Notes: generated from the sequence alone by a model not told the origin. A stretch of DNA of 64,000 bases from Streptomyces sp. NA02950 (GCF_013364155.1 NZ_CP054916.1:2910501-2974500), one strand, 5' to 3'. Numbered from the stretch's first letter, positions 22,334 through 32,154 are shown. Made by a program: numbers and translations.

Positions 22334-23452
22334 TCAGCTGTCGGTCTCCTTCGTCACCTTCCGTACCGTCTCGGCGGCGGCCTTCTCCTGGGACACCTGG
22401 TCGGCTGCGTCGGACGCGTCGGGTACGTTCTCCGGGTGGTGGCAGGCCACCTGGTGCCCGGTCTTCAGCGCCACCAGCGGCGGCTCCTGCCGCTTGCACA
22501 CCTCGGTCGCCTTCCAGCAGCGGGTGTGGAAGCGGCAGCCGGACGGCGGGGAGATCGGAGAGGGCACATCGCCCTTGAGGAGGATCCGCTCCCGCTTGGC
22601 CCGCCGCTTGGGGTCGGGCACCGGCACCGCGGAGAGCAGCGCCTTGGTGTACGGGTGCATCGGCGCCTCGTAGAGCGCCTTGCGGTCCGCCAGCTCGACG
22701 ATCTTCCCCAGGTACATCACCGCGATCCGGTCCGAGACGTGCCGGATCACCGACAGGTCGTGCGCGATGATCACGTAGGTGAGACCCAGCTCGTCCTGGA
22801 GGTCGTCCAGCAGGTTGACCACCTGCGCCTGGATGGAGACGTCCAGCGCGGAGACCGGCTCGTCGGCCACGACCAGCTTCGGCTTCAGGGCGAGCGCCCG
22901 GGCGATGCCGATGCGCTGCCGCTGACCGCCGGAGAACTCGTGCGGATAGCGGTTGTAGTGCTCGGGGTTGAGTCCCACCAGCTCCAGCAGCCGCTGGACC
23001 TCCGCCTTGATCCCGCCGTCGGGCTTGACGCCCTGGAGCCGGAAGGGGGCGCCGACGATCGCGCCCACCGTGTGCCGGGGGTTCAGCGAGGAGTACGGGT
23101 CCTGGAAGATCATCTGGACGTCACGGCGCATCGGGCGCATCGCGGCGGTACCCAGATGCGTGATGTCCTCGCCCTCGAACTCGATCTTCCCGGAGGTGGG
23201 TTCCAGCAGCCGGGTGACCAGCCGTCCCATGGTGGACTTGCCGCAGCCGGACTCGCCCACCACGCCCAGGGTCTCCCCCGGCCGTACGTCGAAGTCCAGT
23301 CCGTCGACCGCCTGCACCGCACCGCCCTGCCGTTGCAGCAGCCCCTTCCTGATGGGGAAGTGCTTGACCAGGTTCGACACCCTGAGCAGGGGCTCGGGCG
23401 TCGGGGTCGCCTGCTCCGGGTCGGTCATCTTCGGATCCTTCGTGTCCGTCAC
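22334..23452 (-). CDS. Oligopeptide ABC transporter ATPase (OppF type)
   Basis: 372 residues from GTG at 23452, overlapping the oppD-type stop as GTGA; an ATG eight codons later is an alternative start. It has Walker [10 protein letters not shown], the signature [15 protein letters not shown], Walker [14 protein letters not shown], and the C-terminal oligopeptide/dipeptide domain with the Fe-S-like cysteine pattern around [18 protein letters not shown]. OppF pairs with OppD to power peptide import. A ~35-residue Lys/Glu/Ala tail ([15 protein letters not shown]) follows the domain. It is the last gene of the operon. Confidence 0.95.
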   Translation of the reverse strand: MTDTKDPKMTDPEQATPTPEPLLRVSNLVKHFPIRKGLLQRQGGAVQAVDGLDFDVRPGETLGVVGESGCGKSTMGRLVTRLLEPTSGKIEFEGEDITHLGTAAMRPMRRDVQMIFQDPYSSLNPRHTVGAIVGAPFRLQGVKPDGGIKAEVQRLLELVGLNPEHYNRYPHEFSGGQRQRIGIARALALKPKLVVADEPVSALDVSIQAQVVNLLDDLQDELGLTYVIIAHDLSVIRHVSDRIAVMYLGKIVELADRKALYEAPMHPYTKALLSAVPVPDPKRRAKRERILLKGDVPSPISPPSGCRFHTRCWKATEVCKRQEPPLVALKTGHQVACHHPENVPDASDAADQVSQEKAAAETVRKVTKETDS

Positions 23453-24588
23453 AGCTTCGGCGCAATCTCTTCGGTCCAGATCCGCGTGCGGTCCTCCCGC
23501 GCCATATGGCAGGCGCTGAAGTGCCCCTCGCTCCCGGCCACCGATGTCAGTTCCGGCCGCTCGGTGCGGGTGATCCCGTCCCGGGGCACATCGGCGTACG
23601 GGCAGCGCGGGTGGAAGGCACAGCCGGAGGGCACGTTGATCAGGCTGGGCGGGGAGCCCTTGACCGGGATCAGCCGCTCGGTCTGGTCGCGGTCGATCCG
23701 GGGCATCGAGCCCAGCAGCCCCCAGGTGTACGGATGCTGGGGCTCGTAGAAGACCTTCTCGGCCGGACCGCGCTCGACACAGCGGCCGCCGTACATCACC
23801 AGCAGCTCGTCGGCGAGCTCGGCGACGACGCCCAGGTCATGGGTGATGATGATGACCGCCGAGCCGAACTCCTTCTGGAGGTCCCGGATCAGATCCAGGA
23901 TCTGCGCCTGGACGGTGACGTCCAGGGCGGTGGTCGGCTCGTCCGCGATCAGCAGCTCGGGGTTGTTGACCAGCGACATCGCGATCATCGCGCGCTGGCG
24001 CATGCCGCCGGAGAACTCGTGCGGATAGCTGTCCACCCGCTTGTCGGGCTGCGGGATGCCCACCCGGTCCAGCAGCTCGACCGCGCGCCTGCGGGCCGCG
24101 TCCTTGGTGACGTCGTGGTGGACCCGGTACGCCTCCACGATCTGCTTGCCGATCGTGTAGTAGGGGTGCAGCGCGGACAGCGGATCCTGGAAGATCATCG
24201 ACATCTCGCGGCCGCGCAGCTTGCGCACCTCGTCCGGGTCGGCGCCCAGCAGCTCCTGGCCGCCCAGCCAGATCTCCCCGGAGATCCGCGCCTTGCGGCG
24301 GCCGTACTGCCCGGCGGTGTGCAGCCCCATGATGCCGAGCGAGGTGACGGACTTGCCGGAGCCGGACTCGCCGACGATACCGAGCGTCCTGCCCTTCTCC
24401 AGCCGGAAGCTGAGCCCGTCCACGGATTTGACCAGACCGTCGTCGGTCGGGAAGTGGACCCGCAGATCACGCACTTCGAGGAAGGCGGTGGGGGCGGGCG
24501 AACCGGCCGCGGCCACCTCCCCGACGGCGGCCTCGGGGGCCGCCACCGCGTTGGTCTCCGGTGTCCCGGATTTGTTCAAGTCGGTCAT
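23449..24588 (-). CDS. Oligopeptide ABC transporter ATPase (OppD type)
   Basis: 379 residues from ATG at 24588-24586, which overlaps the permease stop as ATGA. The open frame continues far upstream but inside oppB. It has Walker [10 protein letters not shown], the Q-loop region [14 protein letters not shown], the signature [15 protein letters not shown], Walker [15 protein letters not shown], and the C-terminal cysteine-bearing peptide-transporter domain ([11 protein letters not shown]). An Ala/Pro-rich stretch of about 35 residues precedes the first ABC strand. It acts with the OppF-type ATPase beneath the two permeases. Confidence 0.95.
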   Translation of the reverse strand: MTDLNKSGTPETNAVAAPEAAVGEVAAAGSPAPTAFLEVRDLRVHFPTDDGLVKSVDGLSFRLEKGRTLGIVGESGSGKSVTSLGIMGLHTAGQYGRRKARISGEIWLGGQELLGADPDEVRKLRGREMSMIFQDPLSALHPYYTIGKQIVEAYRVHHDVTKDAARRRAVELLDRVGIPQPDKRVDSYPHEFSGGMRQRAMIAMSLVNNPELLIADEPTTALDVTVQAQILDLIRDLQKEFGSAVIIITHDLGVVAELADELLVMYGGRCVERGPAEKVFYEPQHPYTWGLLGSMPRIDRDQTERLIPVKGSPPSLINVPSGCAFHPRCPYADVPRDGITRTERPELTSVAGSEGHFSACHMAREDRTRIWTEEIAPKL

Positions 24589-25583
24589 CCGAGCCTCACT
24601 CGCGGGTCGATGACGGCGTACAGCAGGTCCACGACGAGGTTGGCGACCACGATGCACAGCGCGGCGATCAGGGTCACCCCGAGGATCACGGGGAGGTCCT
24701 TGTCGCTGATCGCGTTCACCGCGAGCCGGCCGAGGCCGGGCAGGTTGTAGGTGGTCTCGGTGAGGACCGCGCCGCCGAGCAGCGCGCCGAGGTCCAGGCC
24801 GAGCAGGGTGAGGATGGGCGTCCAGGTGGAGCGCATCGCGTGCCGCCCGATGACCACCCGTTCCCGCAGGCCCTTGGCCCGGGCGGTACGGATGTAGTCC
24901 TCGCCCATGATCTCCAGCATGGTGGCCCGGGTGAGCCGGGCGTACATCGCCGCGTAGAGGAAGGCGAGGGTGATCCAGGGCAGGATCAGGCTCTCGAACC
25001 ACATACCGGGATCGTCACCGAGCCCCTTGTAGTTCACGTCCACCCATTTCAGCTGGTAACTGAAGATGGCCAGGGAGAGCAGACCGGTGAAGTAGATCGG
25101 CAGCGAGACACCGGCCAGGGCGACGGTCATCGCCGAGCGGTCCCACAGGGTGCCCCGGCGCAGCGCGGAGACCACACCGGTGGCCACCCCGCCGACGACC
25201 CACAGCAGACAGGCGCCCGCGGCGAGCGAGAGGGTGACCGGCATGGCGTCGGTCAGCTGCGGCCACACCGCCTGCTCGGTACGGAAGGAGTAGCCGAAGC
25301 AGGGTGCGGGGCAGTGGGTGACGTCCGAGCCGTTGGCGTAGTCGCGGCCGACGAACAGTCCCTCGACGAAGTGCCAGAACTGCAGCAGCAGCGGATCGCC
25401 GAGCTCCAGCTTCTTCCTGATGCCCTCGATCGCTTCCGGGTCGGCCTGTTTGCCGACGAACAGCAGCGCCGGGTCGGATCCCGCCCACTTGGGGATCACG
25501 AAGAAGATGGCGAAGGTCGTCAGGGTGACGACCAGCAGCATCATGACGACGGCGAACAAGCGCCGGATGACATAAGCAAGCAC
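24585..25583 (-). CDS. Peptide ABC transporter permease (OppB type)
   Basis: 332 residues from GTG at 25583-25581. It has six transmembrane segments: RRLFAVVMMLLVVTLTTFAIFF first, then after a periplasmic loop LSLAAGACLLWVVGGVATG, VALAGVSLPIYFTGLLSLAIF, LPWITLAFLYAAMYARLTRATM and the last pair. The EAA-type cytoplasmic loop that contacts the ATPases is RTARAKGLRERVVIGRHAMR. The loop between helices 1 and 2 is long and has a Cys pair (HCPAPCFGYSF). No Shine-Dalgarno is visible before the GTG: the upstream bases belong to a large hairpin at 25597-25641. Confidence 0.93.
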   Translation of the reverse strand: MLAYVIRRLFAVVMMLLVVTLTTFAIFFVIPKWAGSDPALLFVGKQADPEAIEGIRKKLELGDPLLLQFWHFVEGLFVGRDYANGSDVTHCPAPCFGYSFRTEQAVWPQLTDAMPVTLSLAAGACLLWVVGGVATGVVSALRRGTLWDRSAMTVALAGVSLPIYFTGLLSLAIFSYQLKWVDVNYKGLGDDPGMWFESLILPWITLAFLYAAMYARLTRATMLEIMGEDYIRTARAKGLRERVVIGRHAMRSTWTPILTLLGLDLGALLGGAVLTETTYNLPGLGRLAVNAISDKDLPVILGVTLIAALCIVVANLVVDLLYAVIDPRVRLG

Positions 25584-25596
25584 TGTGCGCGGCCCG

Positions 25597-25641
25597 GTGG
25601 CGGTCCGGTCACCCCCTGGTGGGGGGCTTCCGGACCGCCAC
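25597..25641 (-). terminator. Large hairpin between oppA and oppB
   Basis: GTGGCGGTCCGG (25597-25608) and CCGGACCGCCAC (25630-25641) form a perfect 12-bp stem. Inside it CCCCC and GGGGG can pair as a second hairpin. The structure sits between the binding-protein gene and the oppB start, a usual place for partial termination or mRNA stabilisation that keeps the binding protein in excess over the permease. Confidence 0.7.
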
Positions 25642-25712
25642 GCGCGGCCATCACCTGCCCTTCGGGCCTAGCGGGTGCGGCGACGGTGGGGTGGAGGGTC
25701 GCAGGGGGACCG

Positions 25713-27476
25713 TCACTTGACCCCGAGGGAGACGTAGTCGTAACGGCCGTTGTACGCCGCCGACGTGTAGGCGTTGGTCAGACGCGAGCTGCGCCAGGTG
25801 ATGTTCTTCTCGTAGATGAAGGGCATCTGCACGGCCAGGTCCGCGACCTTGTGGTTCATCTTCGTGTAGATCTCACCGGCCTTGGCCGGGTCGGTCTCCT
25901 TGAGCGCCTCGTCGAAGTACTTGTTGATCGTCGGGTCGTTCGTCTCGGAGACGTTGTAGTTACCCGTCTGCTCGATGAACCGGCCGTCGATCAGCGGCTG
26001 CGAGAAACCCTGGCCGGTGGGGAAGTCCGGACCCCAACCGGTCATCGAAAGACCGTAGTTGCGCTTCTTCATCACCGACGGGGAGCCGGTGATGCTGGCG
26101 GACGAAGCGCCCTCGATCGGCTCGACCTCCAGCTTGATGCCGACCTTGCCCAGGGACTCCTGGAGCGTCTCGGCGGCCTCGACCTCACCCGGCTGGTCGT
26201 TGCGGGCCACGATGTTGGCACTGAAACCGCCGGGCTTGCCGCACTGCTTCAGCTCGTCCTTGGCCTTGGCCGCGTCCGCCTTGCCGCCGCGCTTGAGGAT
26301 GCCGTACGGGTCGTAGTTGTCCGCGCCCTTGACGCTCTTGGGGAGCATGTTGGTGGCGATGTCACCACCGGCCTGCGGGCCGCCGCGGGTGGTCTGGAGC
26401 GCCTTGTAGTCGGTGCCGTAGATGACCGCCCTGCGGCAGTGGAGGTTGTCGAACGGCTTGATCTTGGTGGCCATGTCGACGTAGCGGACGAAGCTGGTCT
26501 CGATGTTGTCGACATTGCCCTTGTGCTGCTTGAGCGCGGCGGTGCGCCCGGACTGGGTCATACCTGTGGCGCTCAGGAAGACGTCGTAGTCGCCCTTGAT
26601 CAGGAGCTTGTCGATCGCCTCGAGGTTGGAGTTGAAGGTGACCGTGACCTTGTCCGGCAGCGCGGCGCGGATCGGGTCGGACTTCCTGTTCCACTTGGGG
26701 TTGCGCACCAGGGCGGCGCTCTTGCCCGGCGTGTACGAGGTGAACTTGTACGGGCCGGAGGAGAAGGGCCGGTTGGTGTACTTGGCGCCGGTGTCCTTGG
26801 ACGCCTTCACCGGGGAGCCGGTCGGCATCGCGAGCATCTGCTCGAAGTCACCGTTGGGCTTGGCGAGGTTGAAGACGATGGTCTTGTCGTCCGGCGTCTC
26901 GATCGCCTTCAGGCCCAGCTTGTCCTTGGACTTGTCCTTGTAGGGACCGGGGTACTCGCCCTTCGGGTCGAGCACCTGGCGCAGATAGCTGGGGCCGCCG
27001 GAGACGACGTCCTTGGCCCAGATGCGCTCGATGCCGTACTTGACGTCCTTGGAGGTGATGGCCGAGCCGTCCTCCCAGCTGACGCCGTCCCGCAGGGTGT
27101 AGGTGTAGGTCTTGCCACCGTTGGTGATCTTGGCCGTGGAGGTGGCCAGGTCCGGCACCAGTTCATTGGCCGCGTTGCCCGGCTTGGGCGCGTACGAGAT
27201 CAGTTGGCGCGCGTAGAAGCGGGCGAAGTCCCAGGCGAAGCCGTAGTACTGACGCTGCGGGTCGAGGGAGTCGAAGTCCTGCTTGTTGACGAACTTCAGG
27301 GTGCCGCCCTTCTTGGCCGACTTGTTGGCAACGCCCTTCATCGCGGCGTTGAAACCGGCCCCCGAGCCACTCTCGTCATCGGACCCACCACCACAGGCCG
27401 CGGTGGCCAGGAGGGCGCAGACGACAGCCGTCGCACCGACGACCCGCCTGCTTCTCGACGAACGTAGGGGTTTCAT
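25713..27476 (-). CDS. Peptide-binding lipoprotein of ABC importer (OppA type)
   Basis: 587 residues from ATG at 27476-27474. The lipoprotein signal is RRVVGATAVVCALLATAACGGG, with the lipid-anchored Cys in TAACG. The mature part is a family-5 solute-binding protein: GGTLKFVNKQDFDSLDPQ at the start, the YTYTLRDGVSWEDGSAITSKDVKYGIER block, and YGLSMTGWGPDFPTGQGF near the end. It captures extracellular oligopeptides and hands them to the permeases. Gene order permease-binding protein-permease-ATPase-ATPase is the same as in the Streptomyces bldK locus; from memory this copy corresponds to SCO5476-5480, not bldK itself. Confidence 0.95.
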   Translation of the reverse strand: MKPLRSSRSRRVVGATAVVCALLATAACGGGSDDESGSGAGFNAAMKGVANKSAKKGGTLKFVNKQDFDSLDPQRQYYGFAWDFARFYARQLISYAPKPGNAANELVPDLATSTAKITNGGKTYTYTLRDGVSWEDGSAITSKDVKYGIERIWAKDVVSGGPSYLRQVLDPKGEYPGPYKDKSKDKLGLKAIETPDDKTIVFNLAKPNGDFEQMLAMPTGSPVKASKDTGAKYTNRPFSSGPYKFTSYTPGKSAALVRNPKWNRKSDPIRAALPDKVTVTFNSNLEAIDKLLIKGDYDVFLSATGMTQSGRTAALKQHKGNVDNIETSFVRYVDMATKIKPFDNLHCRRAVIYGTDYKALQTTRGGPQAGGDIATNMLPKSVKGADNYDPYGILKRGGKADAAKAKDELKQCGKPGGFSANIVARNDQPGEVEAAETLQESLGKVGIKLEVEPIEGASSASITGSPSVMKKRNYGLSMTGWGPDFPTGQGFSQPLIDGRFIEQTGNYNVSETNDPTINKYFDEALKETDPAKAGEIYTKMNHKVADLAVQMPFIYEKNITWRSSRLTNAYTSAAYNGRYDYVSLGVK

Positions 27477-27603
27477 AGTTGCTGCAACCTCCGGAATAGC
27501 GGTCCTTGGCATGGCGCCGGGGAGTGATCGGACAGCCGCCTGACAGATGTGGCAGGGGGACATACGTCTGGGTGCGCCCGGACCGGAGCCGGGTGTGTCA
27601 CCG

Positions 27604-28608
27604 TCATCGGGTGCCCTTCGGATCGAGGGCGTCGCGGACGCCGTCGCCGAACAGGTTGAAGGCCAGCACCGTGATGAAGATCGCCGCACCTGGGATGATC
27701 ATGAACATCGGATCGTCCTCGTAGGTGCCCACGGCCTTGGAGAGCATCTGTCCCCAGGACGCGGTCGGCGGTTTGACGCCCGCCCCGAGGAAGCTGAGCG
27801 CCGCCTCGGTGAGGATGTTGGTGGGGATCATCAACGTCGTGTAGACGGTGATCGGCGCCACCAGGTTGGGCAGCAGTTCACGGAAGAGGATGTAGCGCCG
27901 GCCTGCGCCCAGGCTCCGCGCGGCCTCGACGTACTCCTTCTCGCGCAGCGACAGCGTCTGGCCGCGCACGATCCGGCCGACGTAGGGCCAGCCGAAGAAG
28001 CCGATCACCGAGACCAGGATGGTGATGCGCACCCCGCTGCCGGTCAGTCCCAGCAGGTCGTTCGGGAGCACCGACACCAGGGAGATGATGAAGAGCAGCT
28101 GCGGGAAGGCCAGCAGCATGTCCATCGTCCGGCTGATCACCGTGTCCACCCAGCCACCGAAATATCCGGCGATGATGCCGAACACGGTGCCCAGGACCAC
28201 GGCGACGACCGCCGCGAGAAAGGCCACCAGCAGTGAGATCCGCGCGCCGTAGACCACCCGGCTGAACACATCGCGGCCGTTGGAGGGCTCCACACCGAAG
28301 AGGAAGTCGGGGCTCATACCGCCCCAGTCGCCCTTGGGGGTGCCGAACAGCGGGTCGATCTCATCCTGGTGGAACTCGTTCGGCGGATGGCCGAGCAGGC
28401 TCACGATCAGCGGCGCGAAGACGGCCACGAGCACCAGCAGGATGACAACGGCTCCACCGGCCAGCGCCAGCTTGTCCCGCTTCAGACGCATCCAGGCGAT
28501 CTGCCGCAGCGATCTGCCCTCGACCGATGTCTTGACTACATCCGCCGCTACATCGGCAGTCGCGACCGGCTCCGCCTCCGCGCTCGTGCCGTGCAATGGT
28601 GCCGTCAT
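27604..28608 (-). CDS. Peptide ABC transporter permease (OppC type)
   Basis: 334 residues, with GAGAGGGG upstream of the ATG. A ~40-residue cytoplasmic N terminus precedes the first membrane helix (LALAGGAVVILLVLVAVFAPLIV). The periplasmic loop has the OppC-type FLFGVEPSNGRDVFSRVVYGARISL block, and four or five further helices follow. The ATPase-docking EAA loop is EYVEAARSLGAGRRYILFRELLPN, split here as EYVEAARSLGAG and RRYILFRELLPN. The end NLFGDGVRDALDPKGTR is the classic OppC/DppC terminus. It is the first gene of the operon. Confidence 0.95.
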   Translation of the reverse strand: MTAPLHGTSAEAEPVATADVAADVVKTSVEGRSLRQIAWMRLKRDKLALAGGAVVILLVLVAVFAPLIVSLLGHPPNEFHQDEIDPLFGTPKGDWGGMSPDFLFGVEPSNGRDVFSRVVYGARISLLVAFLAAVVAVVLGTVFGIIAGYFGGWVDTVISRTMDMLLAFPQLLFIISLVSVLPNDLLGLTGSGVRITILVSVIGFFGWPYVGRIVRGQTLSLREKEYVEAARSLGAGRRYILFRELLPNLVAPITVYTTLMIPTNILTEAALSFLGAGVKPPTASWGQMLSKAVGTYEDDPMFMIIPGAAIFITVLAFNLFGDGVRDALDPKGTR

Positions 28609-29059
28609 CGTGGTGGGGACCCCTCTCGACCGGTGGTGACCGGCCCACGACTCGCCGCTGTGGCGGCTTTGTTCATCACCTGGAGAAAGTCAGGCTCGTG
28701 GTACGGAACCTTTCCTGAAGGGGCTCTACGCGCAGAACCGCACCCCTTGGAGCGGGAGTCTTCATCGCGCTTGTGATCACCCGCCAGACCCCACGGGCAA
28801 TGGATGCCTAACCGTGATGTGGCGCACGCAGTTCCGGTATACGGACAGTCGTGCTGCGAGAGCGAAGCAGTAACGTCGAGTCCGCTATGGGTTTTTCGGC
28901 CATATCCGGGCGATATGCGCGCCGGGCTGAGCAGAGGTCCCGCGCATCGGCACGCACCCGGGGTAACCGCCGGTCCGCCGGGGGAATCCGCCCCGGCGGC
29001 CCCGGGTCAAACCTTGGTAAACGAACGGGTCATGGGTGGTTCACCGGACGGGACGCCGT
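28609..29059. other. Gene-free region upstream of the opp operon
   Basis: 451 bases between the oppC start and the end of the first SseB gene. I see no credible gene. It includes less GC-rich patches (around 28655-28720 and 28840-28910) that suit a promoter and regulator sites for the opp operon, but no -35/-10 pair was clear enough to call. Confidence 0.5.
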
Positions 29060-29854
29060 TCAGTACGCGGGGCGCGGCGGCGGATAGCCGTAGCCGTAGG
29101 ACGGCCCGGCGGGCGCGGCACCGTAGGCGTCCCGGTCGAAGAAGGGACGGGCGTTGGCCCGCATCCACATGGCGACCGGGTCGTACGCGTCCGACAGCGC
29201 GACCGTGGAGACCGGCAGCCCGTCCGGCACCGCTCCGACCGACTGCTCCATCATCGTCCGTACCGACTGCACGGCCGGTCCGCTGGTGTCGTACAGATCC
29301 AGGCCGATGGCCAGATACGGAGCACCGAGCGCCGGCTGCACCCAGGCCCTGCGCAGCGACCGCACCGCGGTGGTGCGATGCGCGTTCTGCCCCAACAGGG
29401 CATAGAACTGGGGGAGGTCGATGGAGGGCTCGGTCACCCGCAGCGGTCCCGCGGGCAGCCGGTCCAGCCCTCCGGCGATCCGGCGCAGATCGAGCCAGGG
29501 GATGCCCACACCGCCGCCGGGCGCATGCGGATTGAGCCACAGACCGTAGCGGTCGCGGTAGAGGGAGTCGGCGATCAGTCGGCCCTCCACCACCTCATGG
29601 GCGCGGTTCCAGCCGCTGGCCGCCAGTTCCTGGGCGGAGGTCACACACGGGGCGTAACCGAGGCCGCTCACGTCCATGTTGCCGTACTGGGCGTCGGCCG
29701 CACCGGGCGAACCGTGCCACAGCAGCATCCAGACCTGGCCCTCGGCAAGGGCGTGCAGCAGCGCCTCGTAGGCGTCGTACCGGCCGGGAGCGACCTGTTG
29801 CAGCATCCGCTCCACCTGACCGGCGGCCGCCCCCCACTCCGCGCCCGCGCTCAC
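29060..29854 (-). CDS. SseB-family protein (first copy)
   Basis: 264 residues. It matches the actinobacterial 'enhanced serine sensitivity' SseB-like family. The N-terminal part has YDAYEALLHALAEGQVWMLLWHG, the middle has IPWLDLRRIAGGLDRLPAGPLRV, and a C-terminal SseB_C-like domain has APYLAIGLDLYDTSGPAVQSVRTMMEQSV and MRANARPFFDRDAYG. It ends in a Pro/Tyr/Gly tail (YGYGYPPPRPAY). The biochemical role is unknown. The last domain resembles the C-terminal half of the neighbouring gene (both end in an ARPF-F/Y-DRD motif), so the pair probably arose by duplication. Confidence 0.8.
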   Translation of the reverse strand: MSAGAEWGAAAGQVERMLQQVAPGRYDAYEALLHALAEGQVWMLLWHGSPGAADAQYGNMDVSGLGYAPCVTSAQELAASGWNRAHEVVEGRLIADSLYRDRYGLWLNPHAPGGGVGIPWLDLRRIAGGLDRLPAGPLRVTEPSIDLPQFYALLGQNAHRTTAVRSLRRAWVQPALGAPYLAIGLDLYDTSGPAVQSVRTMMEQSVGAVPDGLPVSTVALSDAYDPVAMWMRANARPFFDRDAYGAAPAGPSYGYGYPPPRPAY

Positions 29855-29965
29855 CTGGGTCCGCCCCTCTCTCGGCTGTGCCCCGTACCTCAGCGGGGCA
29901 CGTGGATGCGCCCCGCCTGGTCATGAAACCAGCTTACGGGCCACGGCTGGGGGCCCTGGGATGAG

Positions 29966-30760
29966 TCAGAGGTCACGGTCGTAGAACGGACGCACCCGTT
30001 GCAGCATCCAGTCCGCGACCGGGTCCTGCGCGATGTCCAGCAGCACGAGTTGCACGGCCCAGGGCAGCGGCACCACGCCGAGCGCCCTCCCGAGCGCGTC
30101 CACCGCGACCGCCTGGCCCTCCGGGCCGGGTGTGTCGAGCTCGATGCCGACGAAGAGGGCGGGCGGATCGCCCTCGACACTGGCCAGGGCGCGCCGCGCG
30201 GTCCGTATCCCCTTGTCCTTGGCGAACTCGATACCGGCGGCGGCGAGGAAGTCGACCGGTTCGTCCTGCCAGTCGGGTTCGAAGAGCCGCACCCGGCCGC
30301 CGGAGGCCGGGCCGTCCAGCTCGGTGCGGCCGGTACGGCACAACTCCGCCACGGCGGCGGGCGGAAGCGGCACGCCCACCGGGCCGCCGGGATTCACCGC
30401 GATGCCCATCTGGGGCGGCAGCCCGCGGGCGAACTCCGCGGCCGGGGCGACGGTGAACGACATATGGCCGCCGACGATCTGGAGGAACTGCTGCTCGGAG
30501 CTGAACACCGGGACGTACGCGGCGCCTTCGATCTCCATGGTCGGCAGATCGAGACCGCGGCTCTCCGGGCCACCGCCGTTGGGCAGCGGAACCCAGACAT
30601 GACTGCGGCCGAGCACCTCGACGATACGGGCGCCGGCCCCGGGGACCTCGACCGAGGCGACCAGCACCTCTTCGAGCTCATTGCCGGGGAACGCGGGTAC
30701 AGCGCTGTCGGGGAAACCTCCGTGAGCCGGTGGGAAACCGTGCTGCTCCGGGATGCTCAT
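29966..30760 (-). CDS. SseB-family protein (second copy)
   Basis: 264 residues from ATG at 30760-30758 (MSIPEQHG); a TTG three codons upstream is a weaker alternative. It has an N-terminal SseB domain (NELEEVLVASVEVPG, YVPVFSSEQQFLQIVGG, GLPPQMGIAVNPGG) and a C-terminal domain with ALFVGIELDTPGPEGQAVAVDALGRAL and VADWMLQRVRPFYDRDL. The same C-terminal layout occurs in the downstream gene. The family name comes from a serine-sensitivity phenotype in E. coli; it is notable, though possibly chance, that a glycine/serine gene set lies 1.5 kb away. Confidence 0.8.
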   Translation of the reverse strand: MSIPEQHGFPPAHGGFPDSAVPAFPGNELEEVLVASVEVPGAGARIVEVLGRSHVWVPLPNGGGPESRGLDLPTMEIEGAAYVPVFSSEQQFLQIVGGHMSFTVAPAAEFARGLPPQMGIAVNPGGPVGVPLPPAAVAELCRTGRTELDGPASGGRVRLFEPDWQDEPVDFLAAAGIEFAKDKGIRTARRALASVEGDPPALFVGIELDTPGPEGQAVAVDALGRALGVVPLPWAVQLVLLDIAQDPVADWMLQRVRPFYDRDL

Positions 30761-30983
30761 CTCTTTCAACCGCCATCTCGTCCGACCTGCATCAGCACCC
30801 TAACCGCTGGGCGGCACAAGGCCATCGGCCGCGTTCTCATCTCCACACCACATCCCCACCTCGGAGCGGTGCGAAGCACGCGGGGTGATTCAGGGTGCGC
30901 TCAGGGTGCGCTCGCGATGTGCTCGAGCGCCGGTCGTACGCCACTCACGCCCCGCTCGTCTGACGGTTGTCGGGCGGTGGATT

Positions 30984-31784
30984 TCACTCGAAGGAGATGC
31001 CGCGCAGCGCGCTGGTCGCCGCCCGGTCCAGCAGCACCGCCGAGGCGCAGCCGGCCGGTGGCCGCCCCGCCTCCACCCCGGCGACCAGCCGCCGCACGGC
31101 GCGCCGGTGCCGTCCGAAGGCGTACCCGGAGACTCCGCGGCCGCGGGCGGCCTGCCCCTTCAGGGCGACCTCGGGCTCCACATCGAGCAGCACCATGTGG
31201 AGCCGCCGGCCCCGGCGCCGGGTGTCCCAGGCCAGCCAGCGGCGGACCCAGGGCAGCGCGCCGCAGTCGTGCACCACCACACTGGCGTCCGAGCGCAGCG
31301 CGCGGTGCAGCCCGGCGTAGTGGGCACAGCGGACCAGCGGCCGGTAGAGCGCGTAGGGCAGCCAGCCCGGCAGCCGCCGCTCCCACGCCTCGCGTGTGTT
31401 CTGGGAGTCGATCCGGACCACCGTGCCGCCGTCGTCGTCCAGCGGGGCGACCGTCCGGTTGATCAGTGTGGTCTTGCCGCTGCCCGGCAGCCCGGAGGCG
31501 ACCAGCACGTCGTGGGCCGGATAGCGCAGCTCGGGCACCCCGGCGCCGCTCCGGACCGCCGGGGGCCCGCCCCCTTCGGCGCCCACCGCGGCGCCCGCGG
31601 CCCGCTCGTCCGGCGGCGTGACCGCGCCCGGGTCGACGCACGCGTCGGCGCACGCGTCACCGCCGGTGCGCAGATCGTGGACCAGGGCCCGGCGCCCCGG
31701 CCGGACCGGCCCCGCGGACGGCGCGCGTCCGCGCCGCACCGGCAGGGGCCCACGTGACGTCGCATACGCTCCCTGCCCATGCAC
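30984..31784 (-). CDS. P-loop (AAA_33-like) ATP-binding protein
   Basis: 266 residues. The first ~85 residues are Arg/Pro/Ala-rich and may be partly non-native if translation starts later. Then come VLVASGLPGSGKTTLINR (Walker A), RIDSQNTREAWE, VVVHDCGALPWVRRWLAWDTRRRG and MVLLDVEPEVALKGQAARGRGVSGYAFGRH with a lid-like Arg cluster. This is the kinase-like fold found in zeta-toxin-like and polynucleotide-kinase-like proteins; the substrate is unknown. It is divergent from the riboswitch-controlled gcv genes. Confidence 0.82.
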   Translation of the reverse strand: MHGQGAYATSRGPLPVRRGRAPSAGPVRPGRRALVHDLRTGGDACADACVDPGAVTPPDERAAGAAVGAEGGGPPAVRSGAGVPELRYPAHDVLVASGLPGSGKTTLINRTVAPLDDDGGTVVRIDSQNTREAWERRLPGWLPYALYRPLVRCAHYAGLHRALRSDASVVVHDCGALPWVRRWLAWDTRRRGRRLHMVLLDVEPEVALKGQAARGRGVSGYAFGRHRRAVRRLVAGVEAGRPPAGCASAVLLDRAATSALRGISFE

Positions 31785-31939
31785 CGTGATCGTCCTCCCA
31801 GGTCGGTCACTGCGGCTCGTACCCGAAGAGTGTCAAGAAAAGGTAATACGCATCAAGGCGGTCGCCTCACGGACTGGGGGTTCCCTTCTCGCCAGTACGT
31901 GCGATGATGTCCGCGCAACTCCATACCGGCCGCTTGAAT

Positions 31940-32154
31940 CCGCGCGGGAGAGTCCTTGGTCACACCGGCAGCCGCCGGCGGCCCGGGCGCCGAAGGAGCA
32001 AGTCCTCCCTTGAATCTCTCAGGCCCTATTACCGCGCGGGCGAGGCAGATCTGAAAAGCGAGCCGCTGTGCGTGGCTCCACCCAAGGTGCAAGCCGGACC
32101 CCGTGCGGGCGTCACGGCGAACCTCTCAGGTTCCGATGACAGATGGGGAGGACG
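31940..32154 (+). ncRNA. Tandem glycine riboswitch upstream of gcvT
   Basis: Two glycine aptamers lie in tandem. Aptamer 1 (31940-32039) is closed by CCGCGCGG at both ends and contains GGGAGAGTCC, GCCGAAGGAGCAAGTCC and GAATCTCTCAGGC. Aptamer 2 (about 32040-32154) contains AGATCTGAAAAGCGAGCC, CACCCAAGGTGCAAGCC and GGCGAACCTCTCAGGTTCCG followed by GATGACAGATGGGG. This is the classic arrangement that senses excess glycine and turns on the glycine cleavage genes. The gcvT ATG lies 50 bases downstream. Confidence 0.95.

Noticed and set aside
25713..28608. Naming the peptide importer bldK
   Set aside because: The gene order is the same, but the genomic place (between the TRIC gene and sseB/gcv genes) matches the other opp locus of S. 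coelicolor as I remember it.
30984..31784. Calling the P-loop protein a zeta toxin
   Set aside because: There is no antitoxin gene next to it, and the specific zeta-toxin substrate residues could not be traced; only the broader P-loop kinase-like fold is supported.
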